NCBI RefSeq assembly: GCF_014192105.1
Contig: NZ_JACHXK010000018.1
Span: forward strand, 1-64,000
Source of the DNA: Paenibacillus phyllosphaerae
GTDB lineage: Bacteria; Bacillota; Bacilli; Paenibacillales; Paenibacillaceae
Reading direction: 5' to 3'
DNA length: 64,000 bases
Part shown: piece after piece, positions 17,612 to 26,022 of the stretch
Layout: every line of letters begins with the position of its first letter
Position numbering within the stretch: the stretch's first letter is position 1
Position numbers and translations under genes: made by a program
The notes under the pieces: model-generated
Told to the model about the DNA's origin: nothing
Seen by the model: the letters and a program-made list of their open reading frames with translations, nothing else
Databases searched by the model: none

Positions 17612-18967
17612 GTGAGAAAGAAAGGGTTGTTTACGGGTATGGCTTCGCTCGTTCTCGCAATGGGCGTTATGGCAGGATGTTCTTCGGAAAACGGCAGCAA
17701 CGGGAATAACGGTGGCAGCGCAGGCTCACCGAATACTGGCTCGGAGACGAAGACGAATACCGCGGCGGCGGCAGATCCGGTGAAGCTGACGATGTGGGGC
17801 GGCGTTCCGCCCGAAGCGGGGCCGCAAGCGGTCGTCGATGCCTGGAATGCGGAGCATCCCGACATACAAATCGAGTACGTTCGTTACGTCAACGACGACG
17901 AAGGCAACCTGAAGCTGGACACGGCGATGATGACGGGGCAGGGCGTGGACTTATACGTGAACTATACGCTGACGCAAACGCAGAAGCGCATCGATGCGGG
18001 ACTTGCCGCGGATCTAAGCCAGTACAGCGACTACAATATCGACGAGAAAATGGGCGCGGACGCGAGCGGCTGGAAGATTGACGGAAAATTCTACGGGGTG
18101 CCGACGACGAAAAGCGCATTCTTCGTCGCCTTGAACAAAGAGGCGCTGGATGCGGCCGGTCTGCCGATTCCGAAGGACTGGACATGGGATGAGCTGCGCG
18201 ACTATGCGAAGAAGCTGAAGGACGGCGATGGCTACGGCTTCATCCAGCATACGGAGCCTTACGTCGACCCGATCGATTCCGTGCTGTCGAAGAACGGCTA
18301 CACGAAGGCGGACGGTTCGTCCAATCTCGACCACCTGCAGGTGAAGCAATGGCTGGAGACGTTAAACGGAATGATGCAAGACGACAAGACGACGCCTCCG
18401 CTCGGCGAGCAGCTCACTTCCAAGATGCCGGTCGAGCAGGAGTTTCTGAGCGGCAAAGCGCCGATGCTGAACATCGGGGCCTGGCTGCTGCGCAGCTCGA
18501 ACAACTTCACCGATTTCCCGCGCGATTTCACGATCGCTTTCGCGCCGGTGCCGCGGCTTGCCGCGAATCAGGCCGATTATATGACGCGCGGCGGCTTAGG
18601 CGACTACATCTCGATCAACGCCAAGTCCAAACATCAATCGGAAGCATGGGAATTCCTGAAATGGTATGCCGACGGCGGTATGGCGCCTATGGCAGTAGGC
18701 GGCCGTCTGCCGGCTTCGAAGGATGCGGACCAACAAGCCGCGCTCGACAGCATGCTTGGCGGCAAAGCCGACACTTATGACAAGGACTCCTTAATGTACG
18801 TCATGTTCGAGAACCCAACGCCTTCGTTCGTGCGCAACCTGCCGCAAGAGGTCATGGATATGCGTCAGCAGGAATACGAGAAATATTTCCTCGGCGAGCA
18901 GTCGGCCGACGACACGCTGGCCGCCATGGTGAAGCGTCACAATGAATACCTGCAGCAGAACAAGTAA
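17612..18967 (+). CDS. Sugar ABC transporter substrate-binding lipoprotein, family 1
   Basis: The 451-residue lipoprotein begins MRKKGLFTGM, then a hydrophobic stretch and the lipobox GVMAGC, followed by a Gly/Asn/Ser linker. Its size and motifs (KDWTWDELRDYAKKL, TRGGLGDYISINAKSK) fit monomeric sugar-binding proteins of the MalE/UgpB class. The GTG at 17612 is chosen because AAGGAGG lies nine bases before it; the open frame upstream starts without a ribosome site. A terminator-like hairpin follows, then two permeases. The sugar is unknown. Confidence 0.92.
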   Translation: MRKKGLFTGMASLVLAMGVMAGCSSENGSNGNNGGSAGSPNTGSETKTNTAAAADPVKLTMWGGVPPEAGPQAVVDAWNAEHPDIQIEYVRYVNDDEGNLKLDTAMMTGQGVDLYVNYTLTQTQKRIDAGLAADLSQYSDYNIDEKMGADASGWKIDGKFYGVPTTKSAFFVALNKEALDAAGLPIPKDWTWDELRDYAKKLKDGDGYGFIQHTEPYVDPIDSVLSKNGYTKADGSSNLDHLQVKQWLETLNGMMQDDKTTPPLGEQLTSKMPVEQEFLSGKAPMLNIGAWLLRSSNNFTDFPRDFTIAFAPVPRLAANQADYMTRGGLGDYISINAKSKHQSEAWEFLKWYADGGMAPMAVGGRLPASKDADQQAALDSMLGGKADTYDKDSLMYVMFENPTPSFVRNLPQEVMDMRQQEYEKYFLGEQSADDTLAAMVKRHNEYLQQNK

Positions 18968-18991
18968 GCGAATAAGGAAGGCTTAAGAAGG

Positions 18992-19020
18992 GACTGGCGC
19001 GTCGATGCGCCGGTCTTTTT
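18992..19020 (+). terminator. Terminator-like hairpin between binding protein and permeases
   Basis: GACTGGCGC and GCGCCGGTC form a 9-bp stem (one G-U pair) around six bases, followed by TTTTTG. Since the permeases downstream belong to the same transporter, partial readthrough or a second promoter is likely, giving more binding protein than permease. Confidence 0.65.
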
Positions 19021-19202
19021 GTTCGTTCGCATTCGAACAGCTCGGAATAGAACGATTTGATGGCACCGTATGTTTTCCTCCTGTTATCGCTCGTTTTTTT
19101 GCGTCAAATTGGACGATCAATCCCGTAGTTTTGTTCCTTATCGACCGCTTGCGCCGTTGCTACACTGGACGTATCACACTTATGAAGCGAGGATCGAATG
19201 GC

Positions 19203-20084
19203 ATGAACAACAACTGGATGAGAAGACAACGGATGCTCGGTTACGTATTTATCGGGCCCAGCATGCTCGGAGTGCTGTTATTTTTCTTGATACCGGCCGC
19301 GTATTCGCTGGGCTTGATGTTCACGGATTACAAGCTGATGAATCCGAACGTCAAGTTCGTAGGGCTGGATAATATCGTCCGCCTGCTGAAGGATGACATG
19401 TTCTACAAGTCGATGAAGAACACGGCGCTCTTCCTGCTCGCCGTCCCGGTATCGGTCGTGCTCGGTTTTCTGGTCGCGGTCGTGCTGAACCAGAAGATTT
19501 ACTTGAAGAAGCTGCTGCGCGGGCTGTACTTCATGCCGTACATTACGAGCGGCGTCGCGGTCGCCTTCGTCTGGATGCTGTTGTTCCATCCGAAGCAAGG
19601 TCCGATCAACGGGCTGCTGCGCAGCATCGGGGTCGATAATCCGCCCGGCTGGCTGTCGACGACGACATCGTCGATGTTCGCCATCGATATCATCTGGATC
19701 TGGTTCTTGCTCGGCTACAACATGATCATTTATTTGGCCGCGCTTCAGGAGGTATCTCAAGAGCTGCTCGAGGCGGCGAAGATGGACGGCGCGAGACCGG
19801 GACAGATCTTGCGCTCCATCATCTGGCCGCTCGTCAGTCCCACCACCTTCCTGCTGCTCATCACCGGTCTGATCATGACGATCAAGACGTTCGGCATCAT
19901 CCAGGCGATCACGCAAGGCGGACCCGGCAGCAGCACGACGATTCTGTCGCTGTACGTCTACCAGAATGCGTTCCGTTATTACGACATGGGCTACGCCTCA
20001 ACGCTCTCGTGGGCCTTGTTCATCGTCATCCTGATCATCACGGCGCTGCAATGGGTCGGACAGAAACGCTGGGTTCACTACTAA
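19203..20084 (+). CDS. Sugar ABC transporter permease, MalF/UgpA type
   Basis: The 293-residue membrane protein has about six helices and the EAA loop (QEVSQELLEAAKMDGARPGQ). The FIGPSMLGVLLFFLIPAAYS opening and the C-terminal GGPGSSTTILSLYVYQNAF region are typical of MalF-type permeases. The ATG at 19203 has GAGG ten bases upstream. It pairs with the permease at 20110. Confidence 0.92.
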   Translation: MNNNWMRRQRMLGYVFIGPSMLGVLLFFLIPAAYSLGLMFTDYKLMNPNVKFVGLDNIVRLLKDDMFYKSMKNTALFLLAVPVSVVLGFLVAVVLNQKIYLKKLLRGLYFMPYITSGVAVAFVWMLLFHPKQGPINGLLRSIGVDNPPGWLSTTTSSMFAIDIIWIWFLLGYNMIIYLAALQEVSQELLEAAKMDGARPGQILRSIIWPLVSPTTFLLLITGLIMTIKTFGIIQAITQGGPGSSTTILSLYVYQNAFRYYDMGYASTLSWALFIVILIITALQWVGQKRWVHY

Positions 20085-20109
20085 GACGAAGAGAGGAAGA
20101 CATCATACG

Positions 20110-20955
20110 ATGGCCATCAAACAGAAGCTGTCCGAAGGCGCGCTCACCAAACTGTTCATTACGATCGTCATGCTGCTGCTTGCGGTCGTCATGGTCATTC
20201 CGTTCTTATGGATGATCAGTACATCGCTCAAAACGCCTGCCGAGGTGTTCGAATATCCGATCAAGTGGATCCCGCCGCATCCAACCTTCGAACATCACGT
20301 CAAAGTCTGGACGGGACCGAAGAGCTTCGGCACCTACTATCTGAATTCGCTCAAGATCGCGATCGTCGGCATGGTAACGGCCACGTTCCTGTCCGCTTTC
20401 GCGGCATACGGCTTCGCCCGAATTTCGTTCAAAGGCCGCAATCCGCTGTTCATGCTGTACCTGTCGATGATGATGGTGCCGCCGCAGGTGCTGTTCGTGC
20501 CGAAATTCCTTATGTTCGATTGGGCAGGCATCTACAACACGCATTGGGCATTGATTCTGCCGGGCATGTTCACGATCTTCGGCGTCTTCATGCTGCGTCA
20601 GTTCTTCCTGACGATTCCGAATGAAATTACCGAATCGGCGTTCATCGACGGGGCTGGTCACTTCCGGATCTTCTTCCGGCTCATTCTGCCGCTGGCAAAG
20701 CCGGCGCTCGCGACGCTGGCGATTATCGATTTCTCCTGGCAATGGAATGATTACGAGAATGCGCTCGTATTCTTGATCGACGAGGACTTGTACACCGTGC
20801 CGCTCGGGCTGCAAAATTTCATTCTGGAAAATACGGTCGACTATAACGGGATGATGGCGGCCGCTTCCGCCGGCATTGTGCCGATGATCGCCGTGTTCGT
20901 CATCGGCCAGCGCTACATTATTCAAGGTTTAACCAATTCTGCGGTAAAAGGGTGA
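20110..20955 (+). CDS. Sugar ABC transporter permease, MalG/UgpE type
   Basis: The 281-residue permease has about six helices, the EAA loop (PNEITESAFIDGAGHFRIF) and a typical end (QRYIIQGLTNSAVKG). It follows its partner by 25 bp, and its stop abuts the oxidoreductase start, indicating one message. Confidence 0.92.
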   Translation: MAIKQKLSEGALTKLFITIVMLLLAVVMVIPFLWMISTSLKTPAEVFEYPIKWIPPHPTFEHHVKVWTGPKSFGTYYLNSLKIAIVGMVTATFLSAFAAYGFARISFKGRNPLFMLYLSMMMVPPQVLFVPKFLMFDWAGIYNTHWALILPGMFTIFGVFMLRQFFLTIPNEITESAFIDGAGHFRIFFRLILPLAKPALATLAIIDFSWQWNDYENALVFLIDEDLYTVPLGLQNFILENTVDYNGMMAAASAGIVPMIAVFVIGQRYIIQGLTNSAVKG

Positions 20956-20960
20956 TCGCG

Positions 20961-23213
20961 ATGAAAATGGAAACGGTGCAATCGGATATTACGGTCGTCG
21001 GCGGAGGGTTGTCCGGCGTCTGCGCCGCGGTAGCGGCAGCAAGGCTCGGCAGGACGGTCTCGCTCGTCCATAACCGACCGGTGCTCGGCGGTAATTCCAG
21101 CAGCGAAGTCCGCGTCTGGGTATGCGGCGCGACCGCGCACGGAACGAACCGCTATGCCCGGGAGACAGGCATTATGGGCGAGATGTTCGTGGAGAATCAA
21201 TATCGCAATCCGGAAGGCAACCCATATTTATGGGATCTTATTATTCTGGAGACCGTGAGGGCCGAGCCGAATATCCGGCTGTTCCTCAATACGGACGTAC
21301 ACGAAGTGGAAGCGGACGGGGATGAGCAAGATCGCCGGATTCATGCCGTCACCGGGTGGATGATGGGTTCCGAGCGCCGGATCCGCTATGAGAGCGAGCT
21401 ATTCCTCGATTGCACGGGCGATGGATTGATCGGATTTCTTGCCGGTGCGAAGTATCGTCTGGGCCGCGAAGCTGCCCATGAATATGGCGAAGCGTGGGCG
21501 CCGGAGACAGCCGACGATATTACGCTTGGCAGCACCCTGCTGTTCTACACGAAGGATGCGGGCAGTCCGGTGAAGTTCGTTCCGCCAAGTTTCGCCAAAG
21601 ATATTACGCAGACGCCGATTCCGCTGAAGCGCGTCATACGCAGCGGCGACTCCGGCTGTCACTATTGGTGGATCGAGTGGGGCGGCGAGCTGGATACCGT
21701 CCACGACAATGAGCGGATTCGCGACGAATTGTGGTCCGTGATCTACGGCATCTGGGATTATATCAAAAATTCAGGGCAGTTCGACGCGGCCAACATGACG
21801 CTCGAATGGGTCGGTTCGATGCCGGGCAAAAGGGAATATCGGCGGTTCGTCGGCGATTATGTGCTGAATCAGAACGATATCATCGGCCAGCGCCAGTTCG
21901 AGGACCGGATCGCGTTCGGCGGCTGGTCGATCGACCTGCATCCGCCGCAAGGAATGTACGCGACCGAAAGCGGGTCGAAACATATGCATGCCGACGGCAT
22001 TTACCATATTCCATACCGTTCGCTGTACTCGGTGAACGTGAATAACCTGCTGTTCGCGGGGCGAAATGTGAGCGCGACGCACGTCGCCTTCGGGACGACA
22101 CGCGTGATGGCGACTTGCGCGGTGATGGGGGAAGCAGCCGGTACAGCTGCGGCCTTGTGCGCGGAGAAGGGACTATCGCCGAGAGGACTTTACGAGCAGG
22201 AGCTGGATCTGCTCCAACAGACGATGCTGAGACAAGACGCCTCGATTATCGGACTTGCGAATGCGGATGTTGCCGATCTGGCACGGCATGCTTCCGTAAC
22301 AGCCTCGTCTTCTCTTGCCCGGATTGCGGTCGAAGAGGGCGGCCGGCGCTATCCGCTAACGCATGACGCAGGTATTCTATTCCCGGTCGAACCTGCGATG
22401 GATGGCATTGAGCTGCTGGTCGATGTGGAGACGGATACCGTCATTACGGTAGAGCTATGGGAGACCGGGCTGCTTGAGAATTACGTGCCGCACCGGTCCG
22501 TCATGAAGTCATTCAAACACGTTGCGAAGGGGGACCGTCAGTGGGTTCCCTTCCAGCTGGCTTGGCAGCCGGACCGCAGCCAGAACGCCTTCGTCATCGT
22601 ACGCGCCAATAGCCATGTTGCGCTCTATCAAGCGGAACGGCCATATACCGGTGTGCTGGCCTTCGAACGAGGGGCAGCGCCTCATGCGGTGCAGGAATTG
22701 GAGGATCACGACCCGAACCAGCCGATCGTCGAATGGAGCATGAAGAAGCTCGTCCGCCGGCCGTTCTGCTTCCGGGTACGATCGGAGACGAAAGCTTACG
22801 CGCCGGACAAAGCAATCGATGGCTATAAGCGACCTTATGGCGGTCCGCATCTGTGGGTCTCGGAGCCGTTTGCCTCGGGAACGGAGCAGTGGCTGATGTT
22901 GGAATGGGCAACGCCGATTACGGCGGAAGAAATTCTGCTTTCGTGGAATGACGAGGTGAACGAAGATTTGATCAATCTTCACCACCATAGGACGCCGTTC
23001 AATATCATCCCGGAGCTGGCCCGGAATTACCGGTTGGAAGCGCACGTTGACGGCGAATGGCAGCTGATTCACGCGCAACGCAACAATCGTCGCCGAACGA
23101 ACCGTATTACGTTGGAATCGCGGATGGAGACGCATGCGCTGCGCATCGTCGTCGAGGAAACGAACGGCTCGCCGTATGCGGAGCTGGTCGAGGTTCGCGT
23201 GTACGGAACATAA
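20961..23213 (+). CDS. FAD-dependent oxidoreductase (FAD_oxidored family) with C-terminal sandwich region
   Basis: The N-terminal region has the dinucleotide-binding motif VVGGGLSGVCAAVAAARLG and the family segment NRPVLGGNSSSEVRVW. A second FAD-contact region, NNLLFAGRNVSATHVAFGT, follows in the middle. The last 200 or so residues look like a beta-sandwich (SEPFASGTEQWLMLEWA), possibly sugar-binding. About 750 residues and no signal peptide, so it is cytoplasmic. The redox substrate is unknown; a place at the end of a sugar importer operon suggests oxidation of an imported sugar. The ATG at 20961 follows AAAGGGTGA; a GTG at 20952 overlapping the previous stop is the alternative. Confidence 0.88.
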   Translation: MKMETVQSDITVVGGGLSGVCAAVAAARLGRTVSLVHNRPVLGGNSSSEVRVWVCGATAHGTNRYARETGIMGEMFVENQYRNPEGNPYLWDLIILETVRAEPNIRLFLNTDVHEVEADGDEQDRRIHAVTGWMMGSERRIRYESELFLDCTGDGLIGFLAGAKYRLGREAAHEYGEAWAPETADDITLGSTLLFYTKDAGSPVKFVPPSFAKDITQTPIPLKRVIRSGDSGCHYWWIEWGGELDTVHDNERIRDELWSVIYGIWDYIKNSGQFDAANMTLEWVGSMPGKREYRRFVGDYVLNQNDIIGQRQFEDRIAFGGWSIDLHPPQGMYATESGSKHMHADGIYHIPYRSLYSVNVNNLLFAGRNVSATHVAFGTTRVMATCAVMGEAAGTAAALCAEKGLSPRGLYEQELDLLQQTMLRQDASIIGLANADVADLARHASVTASSSLARIAVEEGGRRYPLTHDAGILFPVEPAMDGIELLVDVETDTVITVELWETGLLENYVPHRSVMKSFKHVAKGDRQWVPFQLAWQPDRSQNAFVIVRANSHVALYQAERPYTGVLAFERGAAPHAVQELEDHDPNQPIVEWSMKKLVRRPFCFRVRSETKAYAPDKAIDGYKRPYGGPHLWVSEPFASGTEQWLMLEWATPITAEEILLSWNDEVNEDLINLHHHRTPFNIIPELARNYRLEAHVDGEWQLIHAQRNNRRRTNRITLESRMETHALRIVVEETNGSPYAELVEVRVYGT

Positions 23214-23242
23214 ACTTGATTGAGCTATGCAGTGGGGTGGGG

Positions 23243-23272
23243 GCTTGCACGAGATGTGCAGGCTCTATTTTT
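23243..23272 (+). terminator. Rho-independent terminator
   Basis: GCTTGCAC and GTGCAGGC form an 8-bp stem (one G-U pair) around a five-base loop, followed by TCTATTTTTC. It ends the 17612-23213 operon before the coat-polysaccharide operon. No convincing promoter was recognised in 23273-23390. Confidence 0.65.
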
Positions 23273-23394
23273 CATGTCTAGGTCCTTGCCTCAACACCCA
23301 ATATATGGATATTACAAGCCTAATTGTAAGCATGTCGCGCGGAGTTGAATATTCTGAACAATAGTCAAAAGATCCAGGAAGGGAGGAACAAACG

Positions 23395-24174
23395 CTGAGC
23401 ACGGTTTCTGTCATAATGACGAGCTACAATAAGCCGGCTTATGTCGGCAAGGCGATCGAAGGAATTCTGGCGCAAACCCATTCGGATTTCGAACTCTTCC
23501 TGATGGACGACAATTCTGACCTACCGACAGCCCATGTAATCTCCTCGTATCTGCAGGATCCCCGGATCCGTTACATCCGCAGCGATATCGCGACCTTGGA
23601 AGAACGGGCAGCCAAAGTGCGGTATGCCGCTCTCATCAATCAGGCACTGCCGCTTGCGACCGGCGATTATATTACCTATGCGACAGACGATAACGTATAC
23701 CGCCCGAATCGGCTTGCGAGAATGAGCGAATATCTCGACCAGCATCCCGAAGCGAACATTGTCTATTCCGCATCGATAACAAGACATGTGAAGGATGACG
23801 GCACGATAACGAAGTCCGTGCATCGGCCAGCAGGGCGAATCAACTGGCTCGCATCTTGCGCGGTCGACCATTGCTCGATTATGCATCGCCGATCGGTACT
23901 TTCCGTGCTTCATGAACGATGGGGCACGTATTGGGATGAGAACCCGGAATTTTATCGTATCGGGGATGCCCGGTTCTTCTGGAGGCTCAATCATTTCTGG
24001 CCGTTCCATCCGATCGACGAGGTGCTCGACGACAATTATATGACGGAGCATTCCTTTCATAATCAACTGTTGGCCAATCAACAATCGCGCTTCGTCCAAC
24101 TGCTGCCAGAGCAACGAACATGCAAGGAGCTTCGCGAGCATTTACGCGCCCTGCAGTCTGGGAGACGCATATGA
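23395..24174 (+). CDS. Family 2 glycosyltransferase, SpsA-like, probable CTG start
   Basis: A GT-A fold enzyme that transfers a nucleotide-activated sugar. STVSVIMTSYNKPAYVGKAI is the first nucleotide-binding strand, with FLMDDNS and an acidic YATDDN motif further on. The first ATG in frame (23416) would remove most of the first beta strand. The frame upstream holds no ATG, GTG or TTG before the stop at 23362, but CTG at 23395 lies eight bases after GGGAGG and gives the expected N-terminus, so a CTG start is proposed (259 residues). The gene overlaps the next by four bases and heads an operon resembling Bacillus spsABCDEFG. Confidence 0.87.
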   Translation: MSTVSVIMTSYNKPAYVGKAIEGILAQTHSDFELFLMDDNSDLPTAHVISSYLQDPRIRYIRSDIATLEERAAKVRYAALINQALPLATGDYITYATDDNVYRPNRLARMSEYLDQHPEANIVYSASITRHVKDDGTITKSVHRPAGRINWLASCAVDHCSIMHRRSVLSVLHERWGTYWDENPEFYRIGDARFFWRLNHFWPFHPIDEVLDDNYMTEHSFHNQLLANQQSRFVQLLPEQRTCKELREHLRALQSGRRI

Positions 24175-26006
24175 GCCGCCTCTATCTGAACCATTATTGG
24201 TCCCTGTTCGCGGATTATATCGATGGTTTCGGCGAACTTGCCCATCATGGCATTCCGCTTCCGCTCCTGGCTAACTTCTATCGTTACCTGGATGAACAAA
24301 GCAGAGCGCTTATGAGCGAGCCAGACTTCAATACCGTGCTCCGTCATGAAATATCCGATATCGGGCAGATTCAGCCACTGTTCGATCGCTATGTCGATGC
24401 GATCAAACGTACGCCTAAGAAGCAGCCACGCGGCAAAATTCTCATCAACGGTACGTATCACCGTTTTTCGCCTGACGTATTTCTGCAGCATTTTGCCCCA
24501 GAGACGACTTTGCTGCTATCCCGAGGCAAACCGTACATGGGGATTCCGATCGTAACGCTTGCCCACTATGAACCGGATACGGCGGATCTGATCGAGCGTT
24601 CGATCCGTAAGGCCGAGAACCTGTTCAATACATTCTCCGGACACCCGATATTCGGAAATCCGTACTTCAAGGAGAAAGTACTTCAGGAAATTCCCCTCAC
24701 GATCAAGGCGTTAGCCGCAACCGAAAGGATGCTCGATGCCAACCCGGTAAGCTGTTTTCTCGCCGGTACGACGGAGGACCTCATCAGCCGCGCCGTTGTT
24801 CTGAAGGGGGCAGCCAGAGGCATTCCGTCCGTCTGTCTGCAGCATGGCGTCATTATGGGGGAAGAAGCATTCCTGCCTGCGTTCGCAACCAAGCAGGCGG
24901 TCTATGGCCAATATGAGTCGGAATGGTATACAGGTAGGGGCGTACGTCCAGAGTCGATCGAAGTTATCGGCCATCCGAGGTATGATGCCATCTTCACCGA
25001 TGGCTACAAACCGGAAGAAACGTTCTTGAAGCAGACGTCGTGCAAGGCCGGTACGTTTAAGATTCTGCTGGCTACCCAGCCGCTAACCGACAAGTCTGCC
25101 GTTCAAGAGGCGGTAAAGCAGCTGGCTTCCTTGGGACAGGTGGAAATCATCGTCAAACCTCATCCATGGGAAGTCAAGAAGGGATATGCACAGGCCTACA
25201 TGCATCTAGCCGATATGCTTCCGAACGTAAAGCAGTTCCCATTATCGCTGCAGCTGTACGATGTGCTGCCGCATGTCGATCTGGTCATTATGAATAACTC
25301 CACGGTAGGGCTTGAGGCCATGCTATACGGCAAACCGGTGGTCGTCTTTCTCGATCATGAGCCTGAGCGCGAATACCCGTATTATGAGCAGCTAATTCCG
25401 TATGTGGCAGCAACAACAGACCGGCTGGTCACCCTCGTCCAACAGCTGATGACCGATCCGCTCATTCGGCAGGACGCGGCAGCGAAGGCAGCGGCCTTCG
25501 TCGGCCACAGTTATCCCGTTCGCATGTCGGGCCGCAAGTTGCGGATGCTTCTGAATCGTTTATGCGGATGTCCGGATGAACCGCGTGATCAGCTGTTCCG
25601 CGAAGGGCTGCTCTTCAAGGGTGCTGCGCATGCCGATGTGTATCTCCTTCAGCACGGCTGCCGCAGACGTTTCGCTACGGTGCAGCTGTTCCAGCAGCAT
25701 GGATTCCGCTGGGAGCAAGTTATTCAGCTAGATGACCGGCTCATCACCCGGATACCATTGGGGAATCCGATTACGACAAGTCCAAGCGAGGGGAAGTCTG
25801 CGTCGCAATGCTGCACATTACTGCCCAACTCGGAAGGGCTGATCGTAAAAGGTGCCGGTCCCGAGCTGTACAAGATGGAAAGCGGGCTTAGACGGCTGCT
25901 TGTCGGACCGGTCGATGCGGAACTCCTGCCTCAGGCGTTGTTCATTGATGATAAATTACTGCAGCGGATACCCAAAGGGCCTGTTATAGGGCCGAACGAC
26001 CTTTAA
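24171..26006 (+). CDS. GT-B-like transferase (SpsB/CDP-glycerol transferase-like) with C-terminal repeat pair
   Basis: This 611-residue protein has a central GT-B region with EVIGHPRYDAIF, IIVKPHPWE and NNSTVGLEAMLYGKPVVVF, as in CDP-glycerol glycerophosphotransferases and SpsB. The last ~120 residues contain two related units of about 55 residues, EGLLFKGAA...IPLGNPI and EGLIVKGAG...IPKGPVI, similar to short repeats common in surface and secreted proteins (from memory, no family name certain). The ATG at 24171 overlaps the previous TGA and has GGGAG upstream. No signal peptide. It likely transfers a glycan or polyol phosphate unit during coat or surface polysaccharide assembly; donor and acceptor are unknown. 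Confidence 0.75.
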   Translation: MSRLYLNHYWSLFADYIDGFGELAHHGIPLPLLANFYRYLDEQSRALMSEPDFNTVLRHEISDIGQIQPLFDRYVDAIKRTPKKQPRGKILINGTYHRFSPDVFLQHFAPETTLLLSRGKPYMGIPIVTLAHYEPDTADLIERSIRKAENLFNTFSGHPIFGNPYFKEKVLQEIPLTIKALAATERMLDANPVSCFLAGTTEDLISRAVVLKGAARGIPSVCLQHGVIMGEEAFLPAFATKQAVYGQYESEWYTGRGVRPESIEVIGHPRYDAIFTDGYKPEETFLKQTSCKAGTFKILLATQPLTDKSAVQEAVKQLASLGQVEIIVKPHPWEVKKGYAQAYMHLADMLPNVKQFPLSLQLYDVLPHVDLVIMNNSTVGLEAMLYGKPVVVFLDHEPEREYPYYEQLIPYVAATTDRLVTLVQQLMTDPLIRQDAAAKAAAFVGHSYPVRMSGRKLRMLLNRLCGCPDEPRDQLFREGLLFKGAAHADVYLLQHGCRRRFATVQLFQQHGFRWEQVIQLDDRLITRIPLGNPITTSPSEGKSASQCCTLLPNSEGLIVKGAGPELYKMESGLRRLLVGPVDAELLPQALFIDDKLLQRIPKGPVIGPNDL

Positions 26007-26022
26007 GGGATAGTGATGAAGA

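Noticed and set aside
23280..23390. Sporulation sigma-E or sigma-K promoter before the coat-polysaccharide operon
   Set aside because: Searched by eye for CATA-type -10 with a matching -35; no pair with acceptable spacing was found.
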